From: Georhizobium profundi
GTDB taxonomy: Bacteria > Pseudomonadota > Alphaproteobacteria > Rhizobiales > Rhizobiaceae
Reading direction: 5' to 3'
Assembly: GCF_003952725.1 (NCBI RefSeq)
Contig: NZ_CP032509.1
Coordinates: 3,248,001 to 3,312,000 of the forward strand
Length of the DNA: 64,000 nt
Shown here in pieces: positions 50,921 to 59,900 of the stretch (within the stretch, counting starts at the first letter, position 1; every line of letters starts with the position of its first letter). The notes under the pieces were generated by a model. That model had not been told where the DNA came from. It was given only the letters and a program-made list of their open reading frames with translations, and did not search any database. Position numbers and translations under genes: made by a program.

Positions 50921-51862
50921 ATGGCACGAGCCCAGGGGGCGCGCGCGCTGATGGCGCTTGCGTTCGAGACGACCTATGGAACGCCGCCCGCGAGCGGCTT
51001 CACCCGCATGCCCTTCGCCAGCACGTCGCTCGGCGCGGAACAGCCGCTGCTGAACTCGGAGCTGCTCGGCTACGGCCGCGATCCGCTGGCACCGATCAAG
51101 GACGCGGTGACGGCGGACGGCGATGTCGTCGTGCCGCTCGACGCCGAGGCGTTTGGCTTCTGGCTGAAGGCCGCGTTCGGTGCGCCCACGACCACGGGTG
51201 TGGAAGCGCCGTACAGCCACGAGTTTCAGTCCGGGTCCTGGACGCTGCCCAGCATGTCGATCGAGACCGGCATGCCGGAGGTCCCGCGCTACGCGATGTA
51301 CTCGGGCTGCGTGCTCGACCAGATCACCTGGCAGATGCAGCGCTCGGGCCTGCTGACCGCGACGGCGCGGCTGGTGGCGCAGGGCGAGACGGTGGGCACG
51401 ACCACCAGCGCCGGAACGCCCGCCGCGCTGGAGCTCAAGCGCTTCGGCCATTTCAACGGGTCGATCACGCGGAATGGCACCGCCCTCGGCAACGTGGTCT
51501 CGGCCGAGATCACCTACGCCAACAACCTCGACCGGATCGAGACCATCCGCTCGGACGGGCGCATCGACGGTGCCGACCCGTCCATCGCTGCGCTGACCGG
51601 CCGGATCGAGGTGCGCTTCGCCGACCAGACGCTGGTGACGCAGGCCATCAATGGCGAGGCCTGCGAGATGGAGTTCGCCTACGTCCTGCCCTCGGGTGAG
51701 AGCTTCACCTTCACCGTGCACGCCGTCTACCTGCCGCGTCCGCGCATCGAGATTTCCGGGCCGCAGGGCGTCCAGGCGACGTTTGACTGGCAGGCGGCGC
51801 GCGACGGCGTCGTCGGCCGGATGTGCACGGCAACCCTGATCAACGACATCGAGGTGTATTGA
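50921..51862 (+). CDS. Major tail tube protein
   Basis: This 313-residue beta-rich protein begins MARAQGARALMALAFETTYGTPPAS, the start typical of siphovirus tail tube proteins in this group. It contains repeated strand segments such as GSITRNGTALGNVVSAEITYAN. It is preceded by GAGGAG. It polymerises to form the tail tube. The following gene starts 2 bases after its stop. Confidence 0.85.
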   Translation: MARAQGARALMALAFETTYGTPPASGFTRMPFASTSLGAEQPLLNSELLGYGRDPLAPIKDAVTADGDVVVPLDAEAFGFWLKAAFGAPTTTGVEAPYSHEFQSGSWTLPSMSIETGMPEVPRYAMYSGCVLDQITWQMQRSGLLTATARLVAQGETVGTTTSAGTPAALELKRFGHFNGSITRNGTALGNVVSAEITYANNLDRIETIRSDGRIDGADPSIAALTGRIEVRFADQTLVTQAINGEACEMEFAYVLPSGESFTFTVHAVYLPRPRIEISGPQGVQATFDWQAARDGVVGRMCTATLINDIEVY

Positions 51863-51864
51863 GG

Positions 51865-52302
51865 ATGCTGACGCTCGACCTGACCAACGCGCCGCGCTGG
51901 CATGACCTCGCCCCTGGCGTCCGGGTGCAACTCCGCCCGCTGACCACGGCGCTGATGGTGGCGACGCGCAGCGATCCGGCCGTCGAGGCAGTTCCGGGGG
52001 ACGCATCGGACGAGGAACGCGCCGTCGACTTCGCCAAGGCGCTTGCCCGCCGCGCGGTGCTTGCCTGGGAGGGCATCGGCGACGCCGAAGGCAACCCCAT
52101 CGACCCGAGTCCCGAGGCCATCGATGCGCTGCTCGACGTCTGGCCGATCTTCGAGGCCTTCCAGCTGACCTACGTCTCGAAGGGCCTGCTGCTGGAACAG
52201 GAAAAAAACGTCTCCGCGCTCTCGCCGAATGGTCCTTCGGCGGGGGCGAGCGCTATTGCGAAGCCTGTGCGCAAGCCTGCCCGGACTGCCCGGCGCGGCT
52301 GA
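51865..52302 (+). CDS. Tail assembly chaperone, short (gpG-like) form
   Basis: A 145-residue protein with the ATG at 51865 and GAGG just upstream. The pattern LDLTNAPRWHDLAPGVRVQLRPLTTALMVAT and the acidic helical remainder fit phage tail assembly chaperones (gpG position, between tube and tape measure genes). Near its end lies a slippery heptamer A-AAA-AAC (52203-52209) followed by a hairpin. A share of ribosomes should shift to -1 and make a 225-residue fusion ending at 52541. The zero-frame tail after the shift site is low-complexity (PSAGASAIAKPVRKPARTARR). Confidence 0.8.
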   Translation: MLTLDLTNAPRWHDLAPGVRVQLRPLTTALMVATRSDPAVEAVPGDASDEERAVDFAKALARRAVLAWEGIGDAEGNPIDPSPEAIDALLDVWPIFEAFQLTYVSKGLLLEQEKNVSALSPNGPSAGASAIAKPVRKPARTARRG

Positions 52303-52541
52303 ACCGTCCGGAAACTCCGGAGGGTTGGCAGGTCTGGGACCTGGTCGGCCGTCTCGGTGGCCAGCTGCGTGTCCTGCCCGGCGCGGTGATCGGGTGGGAC
52401 ATGTCGGCGGCGCTGGCGCTCGGTGACGCTCTCGGCGTGCCGCCGCTCGCCATGGCCGAACTGCTGCCCGTCATCGAAGCGGTGATGGTCGCCAAACTCA
52501 ACGAACAGATGGATCATTCCCATGGCGGAAAAACGGGTTAG
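51865..52541 (+). CDS. Tail assembly chaperone, -1 frameshift (gpG-GT-like) fusion
   Basis: This product is made if ribosomes slip one base back at 52203-52209. Reading resumes at CGT 52209 and gives RLRALAEWSFGGGERYCEACAQ, with Cys residues spaced as in a zinc finger (CEAC...CPDC), then WQVWDLVGRLGGQ...VIGWDMSAALALGDALGV to a TAG at 52539-52541. This C-terminal region resembles DUF7697-like proteins located before the tape measure gene in related phages. It has no start codon of its own near the Cys cluster, which supports frameshifting. Total length is 225 residues. Confidence 0.72.
52203..52253 (+). promoter_or_regulatory. Programmed -1 ribosomal frameshift signal
   Basis: Slippery heptamer AAAAAAC occupies 52203-52209 with zero-frame codons AAA and AAC, the X-XXY-YYZ form. 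After a 6-base spacer a stem starts: GCGCTC (52216-52221) pairs with GAGCGC (52248-52253), and CGCC (52223-52226) with GGCG (52239-52242). This is the classical layout for tail chaperone frameshifts. Confidence 0.78.
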
Positions 52542-54939
52542 CGTCCGCCTCGCGGCCGTGGGCGGACGGCAGGTGCGTGCCGAACTGGAGGGCGTGGGCG
52601 AAGCCGGATCGCGTGGCTTCGGACGGCTGAGCCGGGAGATGGAAGCGGCCAACGCCCGGCTGGCGGCGTTTTCTCGTCGTGTAGCTGTGGCTGCAGCCGC
52701 CGCCGTGGCAGCCGCTGCAGCCGCTGGCGTGGCAATGATCCGGTCCGGCCTGCAGACGGTGGATGCGCAGGCCAAGCTGGCGCAGTCGCTCGGCACCACC
52801 GTCGCCTCGATCCAGATGCTGGAGCGTGCGGGCGAACTGGCGGGCGTGTCGATGTCCGGGATCGAACAGGCCACCAAGGATCTGACGCGGCGGCTAAGCC
52901 AGGCGGCCGCCGGGACCGGTCCCGCCGCCGATGCGCTGGACCGGCTGGGGCTCTCGGCCAACGAGCTGATCGCTCTGCCGCTGGACCAGCGCGTCGGCGC
53001 CATCAACGCGGCGATCGAGGCGTTCGTGCCCGCCGCCGAACGCGCGGCGGTCGCGGGCCAGCTCTTCGGCGAGGAAGGCTCCATCGCCATGAGCCGGATC
53101 GACACCGCGACGCTGCGCCAGGCGACCGAGGACGTCCTCGCCTTCGGTGTCGTCGTGTCGGAGCAGGACTCCGACCAGATAGAGCGGACGAACGACGCCA
53201 TCTCCCGACTCGGGCTGATCTGGCGCGGGCTGTCGAACCAGCTGGCCGTCGCCGCAGCGCCCGCGCTGGAAGCCGTCGCGGATGCCATGGCGGCGGTCGC
53301 CAGCCGCACCGGACCGCTCGGCATCGCGATCCGCGGTCTCTTCGACAACATCGGTCGCCTGACCACCTATGCCGCGACCTTCGCCGCCTTCCTCGCAGGC
53401 CGCTGGGTGGCCGGCATGGCCGCCGCCGCACTCTCGGTCCGTGGCCTCGCCACGGCGCTGGTCGTCCTGCGTGGGGCGCTCATCCGCACCGGGATCGGGG
53501 CGCTGATCGTCGGCGCGGGCGAGCTCGTCTACCAGTTCACCCGTCTCGTCTCCGGCGCGGGCGGTTTCGGAGAAGCGATGTCGCTCCTGAAGGACCTCGC
53601 GATCGAGATCTGGGAGCGGATCAGGATGGGCGCGGCGGCTGCGGGTGCGGCCGCCACGGCGATGTTCTTCGACCTGAAGGCCGATGCCGCGTCGGGCATG
53701 CAGAGCGCCATCGAGAGCGTCGTGGCTTTCGGCAACACCGCGGCGAACACGTTCGAAGGCGCCTACGAGGCGATCAAGGCGATCTGGGGTCTGCTGCCCG
53801 CCGCCATCGGCGATCTGGCGTTCCAGGCGGCCAACAGCCTGGTCGACGGCGTCGAGGCGATGCTGAACGGGGTGGTCTCACGCATCAACGGCTTCATCGG
53901 CGGCATCAACCAGGGGCTGGAAGCACTCGGCTCCGAGCGCCGCATTTCGCTGGTGCCCGACCTCGACCTCGGCGAGATCGAGAACCGCTTCGAGGGTGCG
54001 GCCAGTGCTGCCACGACAGCGGCGCAGGCGGCGTTCGAGCGGGCTTTCGAGGACAACCCGCTCACCGCACCCGATCTCGGTCTGACCGAGGCGGCCGCTC
54101 GGGCGCTCGAGTCCGCGAACCTCTATCGCGGGGCCGCGCGCGATCTGGACGAAGGGGCACGTGCGCCCCTCGAAAGCTGGCAGGCCCTGCGCGACGCGGT
54201 GCGCGGTACCGACGAGGCGAGCACGGACGCGCTGACCGAGGCCACCGGCGCGGCCGAACGGCTGGAGACGGCGCTCGGCGGTGCCGGACGTGCCGCGACG
54301 GGTGCCGGTGCGGCGGCCGGGGCCGCTGCCGCTGCGGCAGAGCCCGCGACCGAGGCCGCCGTCACCGGCTGGCAGGCGGTCACGGCAGCGCTGTCGGATT
54401 ACGCCAGCAAGGCCCGCGACATCGGTGGCGACATCGGCCAGAGCCTCGTCGGCGCTTTCCAGTCAGCCGAGAACGCGGTGGGCCAGTTCGTGAAGACCGG
54501 CAAGCTGAACTTCCGCGACCTCGTCACCTCGCTGCTCGCCGATCTCGCCCAGCTCGCGGCGCGGCGCTTCATCCTCGGGCCGATCGCGAATGCGCTCTCC
54601 GGCGTGTTCTCCGGGGCGGGCGGCATTTTCGCCAACGTCCTGCATGCGGGCGGGATGGTCGGATCGGCCGGGCCGTCCCGCATGGTCCCGGCCATGGCCT
54701 TCGCCGCCGCCCCGCGAATGCATTCAGGCGGCATGGCGGGGCTACGCCACGATGAGGTGCCCGCGATCCTGCAGCGCGGTGAGCGGGTGCTGTCGCGGCG
54801 CGAAGCGCAAAGCTACGGCGCAGGCGGCGGCGTCAACGTCACCATCATGGCCCGCGACGCCGAGAGCTTCCGCCAGTCGCGCACGCAGGTCGCGGCCGAC
54901 ATCGCCCGCGCCGTGTCGCTCGGGCGGAGGGGCATGTGA
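52522..54939 (+). CDS. Tail tape measure protein
   Basis: The 805-residue protein is Ala-rich and largely helical: an N-terminal coiled-coil region, several hydrophobic stretches near residues 260-350, and a C-terminal domain with FRDLVTSLLADLAQLAARRFILGPI and a Gly-rich end (HAGGMVGSAGPS, GERVLSRREAQSYGAGGG). These are lambda GpH/TMP family features. It sets tail length and helps DNA entry. The ATG at 52522 lies inside the end of the -1 frame of the chaperone fusion. Confidence 0.88.
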   Translation: MAEKRVSVRLAAVGGRQVRAELEGVGEAGSRGFGRLSREMEAANARLAAFSRRVAVAAAAAVAAAAAAGVAMIRSGLQTVDAQAKLAQSLGTTVASIQMLERAGELAGVSMSGIEQATKDLTRRLSQAAAGTGPAADALDRLGLSANELIALPLDQRVGAINAAIEAFVPAAERAAVAGQLFGEEGSIAMSRIDTATLRQATEDVLAFGVVVSEQDSDQIERTNDAISRLGLIWRGLSNQLAVAAAPALEAVADAMAAVASRTGPLGIAIRGLFDNIGRLTTYAATFAAFLAGRWVAGMAAAALSVRGLATALVVLRGALIRTGIGALIVGAGELVYQFTRLVSGAGGFGEAMSLLKDLAIEIWERIRMGAAAAGAAATAMFFDLKADAASGMQSAIESVVAFGNTAANTFEGAYEAIKAIWGLLPAAIGDLAFQAANSLVDGVEAMLNGVVSRINGFIGGINQGLEALGSERRISLVPDLDLGEIENRFEGAASAATTAAQAAFERAFEDNPLTAPDLGLTEAAARALESANLYRGAARDLDEGARAPLESWQALRDAVRGTDEASTDALTEATGAAERLETALGGAGRAATGAGAAAGAAAAAAEPATEAAVTGWQAVTAALSDYASKARDIGGDIGQSLVGAFQSAENAVGQFVKTGKLNFRDLVTSLLADLAQLAARRFILGPIANALSGVFSGAGGIFANVLHAGGMVGSAGPSRMVPAMAFAAAPRMHSGGMAGLRHDEVPAILQRGERVLSRREAQSYGAGGGVNVTIMARDAESFRQSRTQVAADIARAVSLGRRGM

Positions 54940-55000
54940 GTGCGACCCCGCAAGTGGGAACCGGTTGCGGGGGCCAGAGCACGAACGAGGGAGAAACTTG

Positions 55001-55627
55001 ATGGCGTTTCACGAGGTCAGGTTTCCCGACAATATCAGCCGAGGCGCGCGGGGCGGGCCGGAACGGCGCACGCAGATCGTCGAGCTCGCCTCCGGGGACG
55101 AGGAGAGGAACGCCAGCTGGGCGAACTCACGCCGTCGCTACGATGTGGCCTACGGCATCCGCCGCGCCGACGATCTGGCGGCGGCGGTCGCGTTTTTCGA
55201 GGCACGGAACGGGCGGCTGCACGGTTTCCGCTTCAAGGACTGGGGCGACTACAAGTCCTGCCTGCCTTCGGGCACGCCGTCGCCCACCGACCAGAGCATC
55301 GGCACTGGCGACGGCACGACGACCGCCTTCCAGCTGGTCAAGCGCTACACCTCTGGCGCCCAATCCTGGACGCGCGCCATCGCGAAGCCGGTGGCGGGCA
55401 CCGTGCGCATCGCGCTCGATGGCGTCGAACAGCCCAGCGGCTGGTCCGTCGACACCACGACCGGCGTCGTCAGCTTCAGCACCGCGCCGGGCGCCGGCGT
55501 CGCGATTACCGCGGGGTTCGAGTTCGACGTGCCCGTCCGCTTCGACACCGACGTGCTCGACGTGACGCTGGACCTCGAGCGGCTCGGCTCGATCACCTCC
55601 ATTCCGCTTCTGGAACTGCGCAGATGA
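55001..55627 (+). CDS. DUF2460 (GTA gp12-like) distal tail protein
   Basis: This 208-residue protein begins MAFHEVRFPDNISRGARGGPERRTQIVELASG, the signature of the TIGR02217/DUF2460 family found in gene transfer agents and siphoviruses, which forms the distal tail ring. GFRFKDWGDYKS is also typical. The ATG at 55001 follows GAGGGAG. A longer upstream frame is spurious. It overlaps the next gene by ATGA. Confidence 0.9.
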   Translation: MAFHEVRFPDNISRGARGGPERRTQIVELASGDEERNASWANSRRRYDVAYGIRRADDLAAAVAFFEARNGRLHGFRFKDWGDYKSCLPSGTPSPTDQSIGTGDGTTTAFQLVKRYTSGAQSWTRAIAKPVAGTVRIALDGVEQPSGWSVDTTTGVVSFSTAPGAGVAITAGFEFDVPVRFDTDVLDVTLDLERLGSITSIPLLELRR

Positions 55628-56508
55628 AGACCCTTGATCCCGCCCTGCAAGTCCATCTCGACGAAGGCACGACCACGCTTGCCTGGTGCTGGCGGATCAC
55701 CCGCGCGGATGGCGCGAGTTTCGGCTTTACCGACCACGACCGGACGCTCAGCTTCGATGGGACCGACTTCGAGCCGGAGAGCGGGCTGATCGCCTCCGAG
55801 GTCCGTTCGGGCTCGGACCTGTCCGTCGATGCGCAGGATGCCGAGGGCGTTCTGACCTCCGACCGGATCACCGAGACCGACATCCAGGACGGCCGCTGGG
55901 ACAACGCCGAGGTCGAGGTCTGGCGGGTGAACTGGGCCGACACCGGGCAGCGCGTACTGATGCGGCGCGGGGCCATCGGTCAGATCCGGCGCGGGCGGCT
56001 CGCTTTCGTCGCCGAGGTCCGCTCGCTCGCCCATGTGCTGGGCCAGACGGTCGGGCGGACCTTCCAGGCGACCTGCGACGCGGCGCTCGGTGATGGACGC
56101 TGCGGTGTCGATCTGGAGGACCCGGCCTTCAAGGGCACGGGCGCCGTCATCGATCTCTTGCGCGACCGGGCCTTCACCGCCTCCGGTCTCTCCGGCTTCG
56201 AGGCCGGCTGGTTCACCTTCGGCACGCTGAACTGGACGAGCGGCGCGAACGCGGGGCGTCAGACGGAAGTGCTGGGCCACGACGTCACGGACGGCATCGC
56301 CGTGCTGACCCTGCTCGAAGCGCCGGTGCGGTCTATCGCCGAAAGCGACGCCTTCATCATCCGCGCGGGCTGCGACAAGCGCATGGAGACCTGCGGGGCC
56401 AAGTTCGCGAACATCGCCAACTTCAGGGGCTTCCCGCACATACCCGGCCAGGACGCCGTGCTGCGCTATGCCACCAAGGATGGCGGCCACGAAGGGTCGG
56501 TATTGTGA
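55624..56508 (+). CDS. DUF2163 (GTA gp13-like) tail hub protein
   Basis: A 294-residue protein with the TIGR02218/DUF2163 pattern: LAWCWRITRADGASFGFTDHDR, FEPESGLIASEVRSGSDLSVD, and a C-terminal Cys-containing part (GDGRCGVDLEDP, AGCDKRMETCGAKFAN, FRGFPHIPGQDA). It forms the iron- or zinc-containing hub of the tail tip. It is coupled to its neighbours by ATGA and GTGA overlaps. Confidence 0.9.
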   Translation: MKTLDPALQVHLDEGTTTLAWCWRITRADGASFGFTDHDRTLSFDGTDFEPESGLIASEVRSGSDLSVDAQDAEGVLTSDRITETDIQDGRWDNAEVEVWRVNWADTGQRVLMRRGAIGQIRRGRLAFVAEVRSLAHVLGQTVGRTFQATCDAALGDGRCGVDLEDPAFKGTGAVIDLLRDRAFTASGLSGFEAGWFTFGTLNWTSGANAGRQTEVLGHDVTDGIAVLTLLEAPVRSIAESDAFIIRAGCDKRMETCGAKFANIANFRGFPHIPGQDAVLRYATKDGGHEGSVL

Positions 56509-56939
56509 TCTCCGCCGATCCTGAGCGCGTCATCGCCATTGCGCGCTTCTGGCTGGGCACGCCGTATCACGACCAAGCGAGCCTGCGCGGCGTCGGCTGC
56601 GACTGCCTCGGCCTCGCGCGGGGCGTCTGGCGCGAGGTCGTCGGCCCCGAGCCGTTCCCGATCCCGCCCTACAGCCGCGACTGGGGCGAGACCGGACCGC
56701 GCGAGGTGCTGGTCGAGGGTGCGCGGCGCATGATGATCGAGGTGTCGCCTGCCGACGCCGGTCCCGGCGCGCTGGTGCTCTTCCGCATGAAGCCCCGCGC
56801 CATCGCCAAGCATGTCGGGATCCTCACCGAGCCTGGCACTTTTCTGCATGCCTACGAGCGGCTCGGCGTGATCGAGGAGCCGCTCACCAACGCCTGGCGG
56901 CGTCGCATCGCCTTCGCTTTCCTGTTCCCGCAACGCTGA
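56505..56939 (+). CDS. NlpC/P60 family cell-wall peptidase (tail tip)
   Basis: This 144-residue peptidase starts at GTG 56505 overlapping the previous stop. The catalytic Cys is in VGCDCLGLARGVW and the His in AKHVGIL, matching NlpC/P60 of the TIGR02219 phage type. It makes a local opening in the peptidoglycan during DNA entry. It precedes the host-specificity protein. Confidence 0.9.
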   Translation: MISADPERVIAIARFWLGTPYHDQASLRGVGCDCLGLARGVWREVVGPEPFPIPPYSRDWGETGPREVLVEGARRMMIEVSPADAGPGALVLFRMKPRAIAKHVGILTEPGTFLHAYERLGVIEEPLTNAWRRRIAFAFLFPQR

Positions 56940-56949
56940 GACCCCCGAC

Positions 56950-59900
56950 ATGGCCACCCTCGTTCTCGGCGCTGCCGGCGCCGCCATTGGCGGTTCGATC
57001 GGCGGCGCGATCCTCGGCGTCAGCGCCGCGACCATCGGCGGCTTCATCGGCTCCACCATCGGCTCGGTCGTGGACAGCTGGATCATCTCGTCGCTGGCGC
57101 CCACGCAACGCATCGAGGGCGCGCGGCTCGACACGCTGCGCATCACCTCGGCCACCGAAGGTGCGGTCATCCCGCGGCTCTACGGCCGCATGCGCATGGG
57201 CGGCAACATCATCTGGGCGACCGATTTCCGCGAGGAGACGAAGACCACCACGCAGGGCGGCGGCAAGGGCGGCGGAGGCGGCAAGGTCAAGACCACCGAG
57301 TATCTGTACTACGCCTCCTTCGCCGTCGCCTTGTGCGAGGGTCCGATCACCGGCATCGGGCGCATCTGGGCCGACGGCAAGCCGATGGAGCTCTCCGGCG
57401 TCACCTGGCGCTGGTATCCCGGCAGTGAGACTCAAGGTCCCGATCCGTTCGTCGCCGCGAGGATGGGCGCGGCCAGCACGCCCGCCTATCGCGGCACTGC
57501 CTATGTGGTCTTCGAGGAACTTGCGCTCTCGACCTATGGCAACCGCCTGCCGCAGCTGTCGTTCGAGGTGTTCCGGCCGCTCGCCGACCCCGACACGGCC
57601 GAGGGGTTGACCCGCGCCGTCACCATGATCCCGGCCTCGGGAGAGTTCACCTACGCGACGCAGGCGATCCGCAAGACCGATGGCGGCGCGACGGTGCCCG
57701 AGAACCTGAACGCGCTGGCCGACTCCACCGATATGGTGGAGGCGCTGGACCGGCTGCAGGCGATGGCCCCTGCGGTCGAGAGCGTCAGCCTCGTCGTCGC
57801 CTGGTTCGGCGACGATCTGCGCGCGGGATCCTGCAAAGTGCGGCCGGGCGTCGAGGTGTCGGCCAAGTCGACCACGCCCGCCAGCTGGTCGGTGAACGGC
57901 GTCAGCCGCGCCGCCGCCTTCCTCGTCAGCCGCGACGATCAGGATCGTCCGGTCTATGGCGGCACGCCATCCGACTTCGCGGTCGTGCAGGCGATCCAGG
58001 AGATGAAGACGCGCGGGCTGCGCGTGACATTCTATCCGTTCATCCTGATGGACGTGCCGCCGAGCAATACGCTGCCGAACCCGTACTCCGACAGCGCCGC
58101 CGAGACAGGCCAGCCCGCGTTCCCCTGGCGGGGCCGGATCACCTGTTCACCCGCGGCTGGATTCGCGGGATCGGTCGACAAGACCGACACGGCCGCAAGC
58201 CAGGTCGCGGCGCTGTTCGGCGCGGCCACGCCTGCGAGCTTCAGCGTCTCGGGTCAGTCGGTTTCGTGGACCGGGCCATCAGGCGACTGGGGCCTGCGCC
58301 GCATGGTGCTGCACTACGCCCATCTCTGCGTGGCAGCGGGCGGGGTGGACGCCTTCCTCATCGGGACCGAGATGCCGGGGCTGACGACGATCCGGTCGGG
58401 AGCATCCGCCTATCCGGCGGTGCAGGCATATCGCGATCTGCTCGCGGATGTGCGCTCGATCCTCGGGTCGGGGACGAAGATTGGCTATGCGGCGGACTGG
58501 AGCGAGTATTTCGGGCACCAGCCGGGCGATGGTTCGGGGGACGTGTTCTTCCATCTCGACCCGCTCTGGGCCGATCCGGAGATCGATTTCGTCGGGATCG
58601 ACAACTACATGCCGCTCTCCGACTGGCGCGATGGCTTCGAGCACGCGGACGCGGCCGAGGGCTGGCCCGCCATCTACGACCGGGCCTACCTGCAGGGGAA
58701 CATCGCGGGCGGCGAAGGCTTCGACTGGTTCTATGCCAGCGCGGCGGACCGCTCCGCGCAGGTCCGCACGCCGATCACGGATGGCGGCGCGGGCAAGTCG
58801 TGGGTCTTCCGCTACAAGGATCTGCGCGCCTGGTGGTCGAACCCGCACTATGACCGCCCGGGCGGGGTGGAGAGCGGCACGCCGACGGCATGGACGCCGG
58901 AGTCCAAGCCGATCTGGTTCGCCGAGCTGGGCTGTCCCGCCATCGATCGGGGCACGAACCAGCCGAACGTCTTCTTCGATCCAAAGTCCTCCGAGAGTTT
59001 CACGCCGCATTTCTCGCGGGGCTGGCGGGACGACGCCATCCAACGCGCGTATCTGGAGGCGACGTACCTCTGGTGGGGCGAGGCTGCGAACAACCCGCTG
59101 TCCTCGGTCTATGGCGGCCGGATGGTGCATGTGCCTGAATGCGCCGCCTGGACCTGGGACGCGCGGCCCTATCCCTTCTTCCCGGCGCTGACCGATGTCT
59201 GGACGGACGGCGCGAACTGGCGGCTCGGCCACTGGCTGACGGGGCGGCTCGGCGCGGTGTCGCTGGCCGCGCTCGTCCGGCACCTCTGCCTGCGCGCCGG
59301 GCTGCCCGAGGACCGGATCGATGTCACAGGCCTCTGGGGCGCGGTCGAGGGCTACGCCATCACGGCGCTGGAAAGCCCGCGCGCCTCGATCACCACCCTG
59401 TCGCGCCACTTCGGCTTCGACGCGGTGGAGACCGAGGGCGTGATCCGGTTCATCATGCGCGGCCGGGCCTCCGTCGCCACCCTCGCGCCCGACGATCTGG
59501 TCGCCGCCCGCGAGGGCGACCTGCTGGAACTGACCCGCGGCCAGGAAACCGAGCTGCCGCATGCCCTGAAATGGCAGGTCGCCCGCGCCGACGAGGATTA
59601 CGACGCGGCCCTCGTCGAGGCGCGGCGCATCACGGTCGACACGACGCGGATCGCGTCCGAGAGCTTCCCCATGGCGGTGCCGCCCGAAGAGGCCGAGCGA
59701 CGCTGCCGCCGCGCGCTCATGGAGGCGTGGGTGGGGCGCGAGACGGCGGCGTTCCGATTGCCGCCCTCGCGGCTCGCGCTCGACCCTGCCGACGCGATCC
59801 GGCTCGCCCATGATGGGCGTCTGGTCGATCTACGGCTCGTCTCCATCGCCGACGCCGAAGCGCGCGGCATCGAGGCGGTGCGTCAGGACCGGGCGACCTA

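Noticed and set aside
52229..52426. A 65-codon ATG-initiated frame after the chaperone gene
   Set aside because: It is in the wrong frame; the meaningful frame is the -1 extension with the Cys cluster, which has no start of its own.
58279..59811. A 510-codon open frame on the minus strand
   Set aside because: Shadow of the tail tip protein gene.
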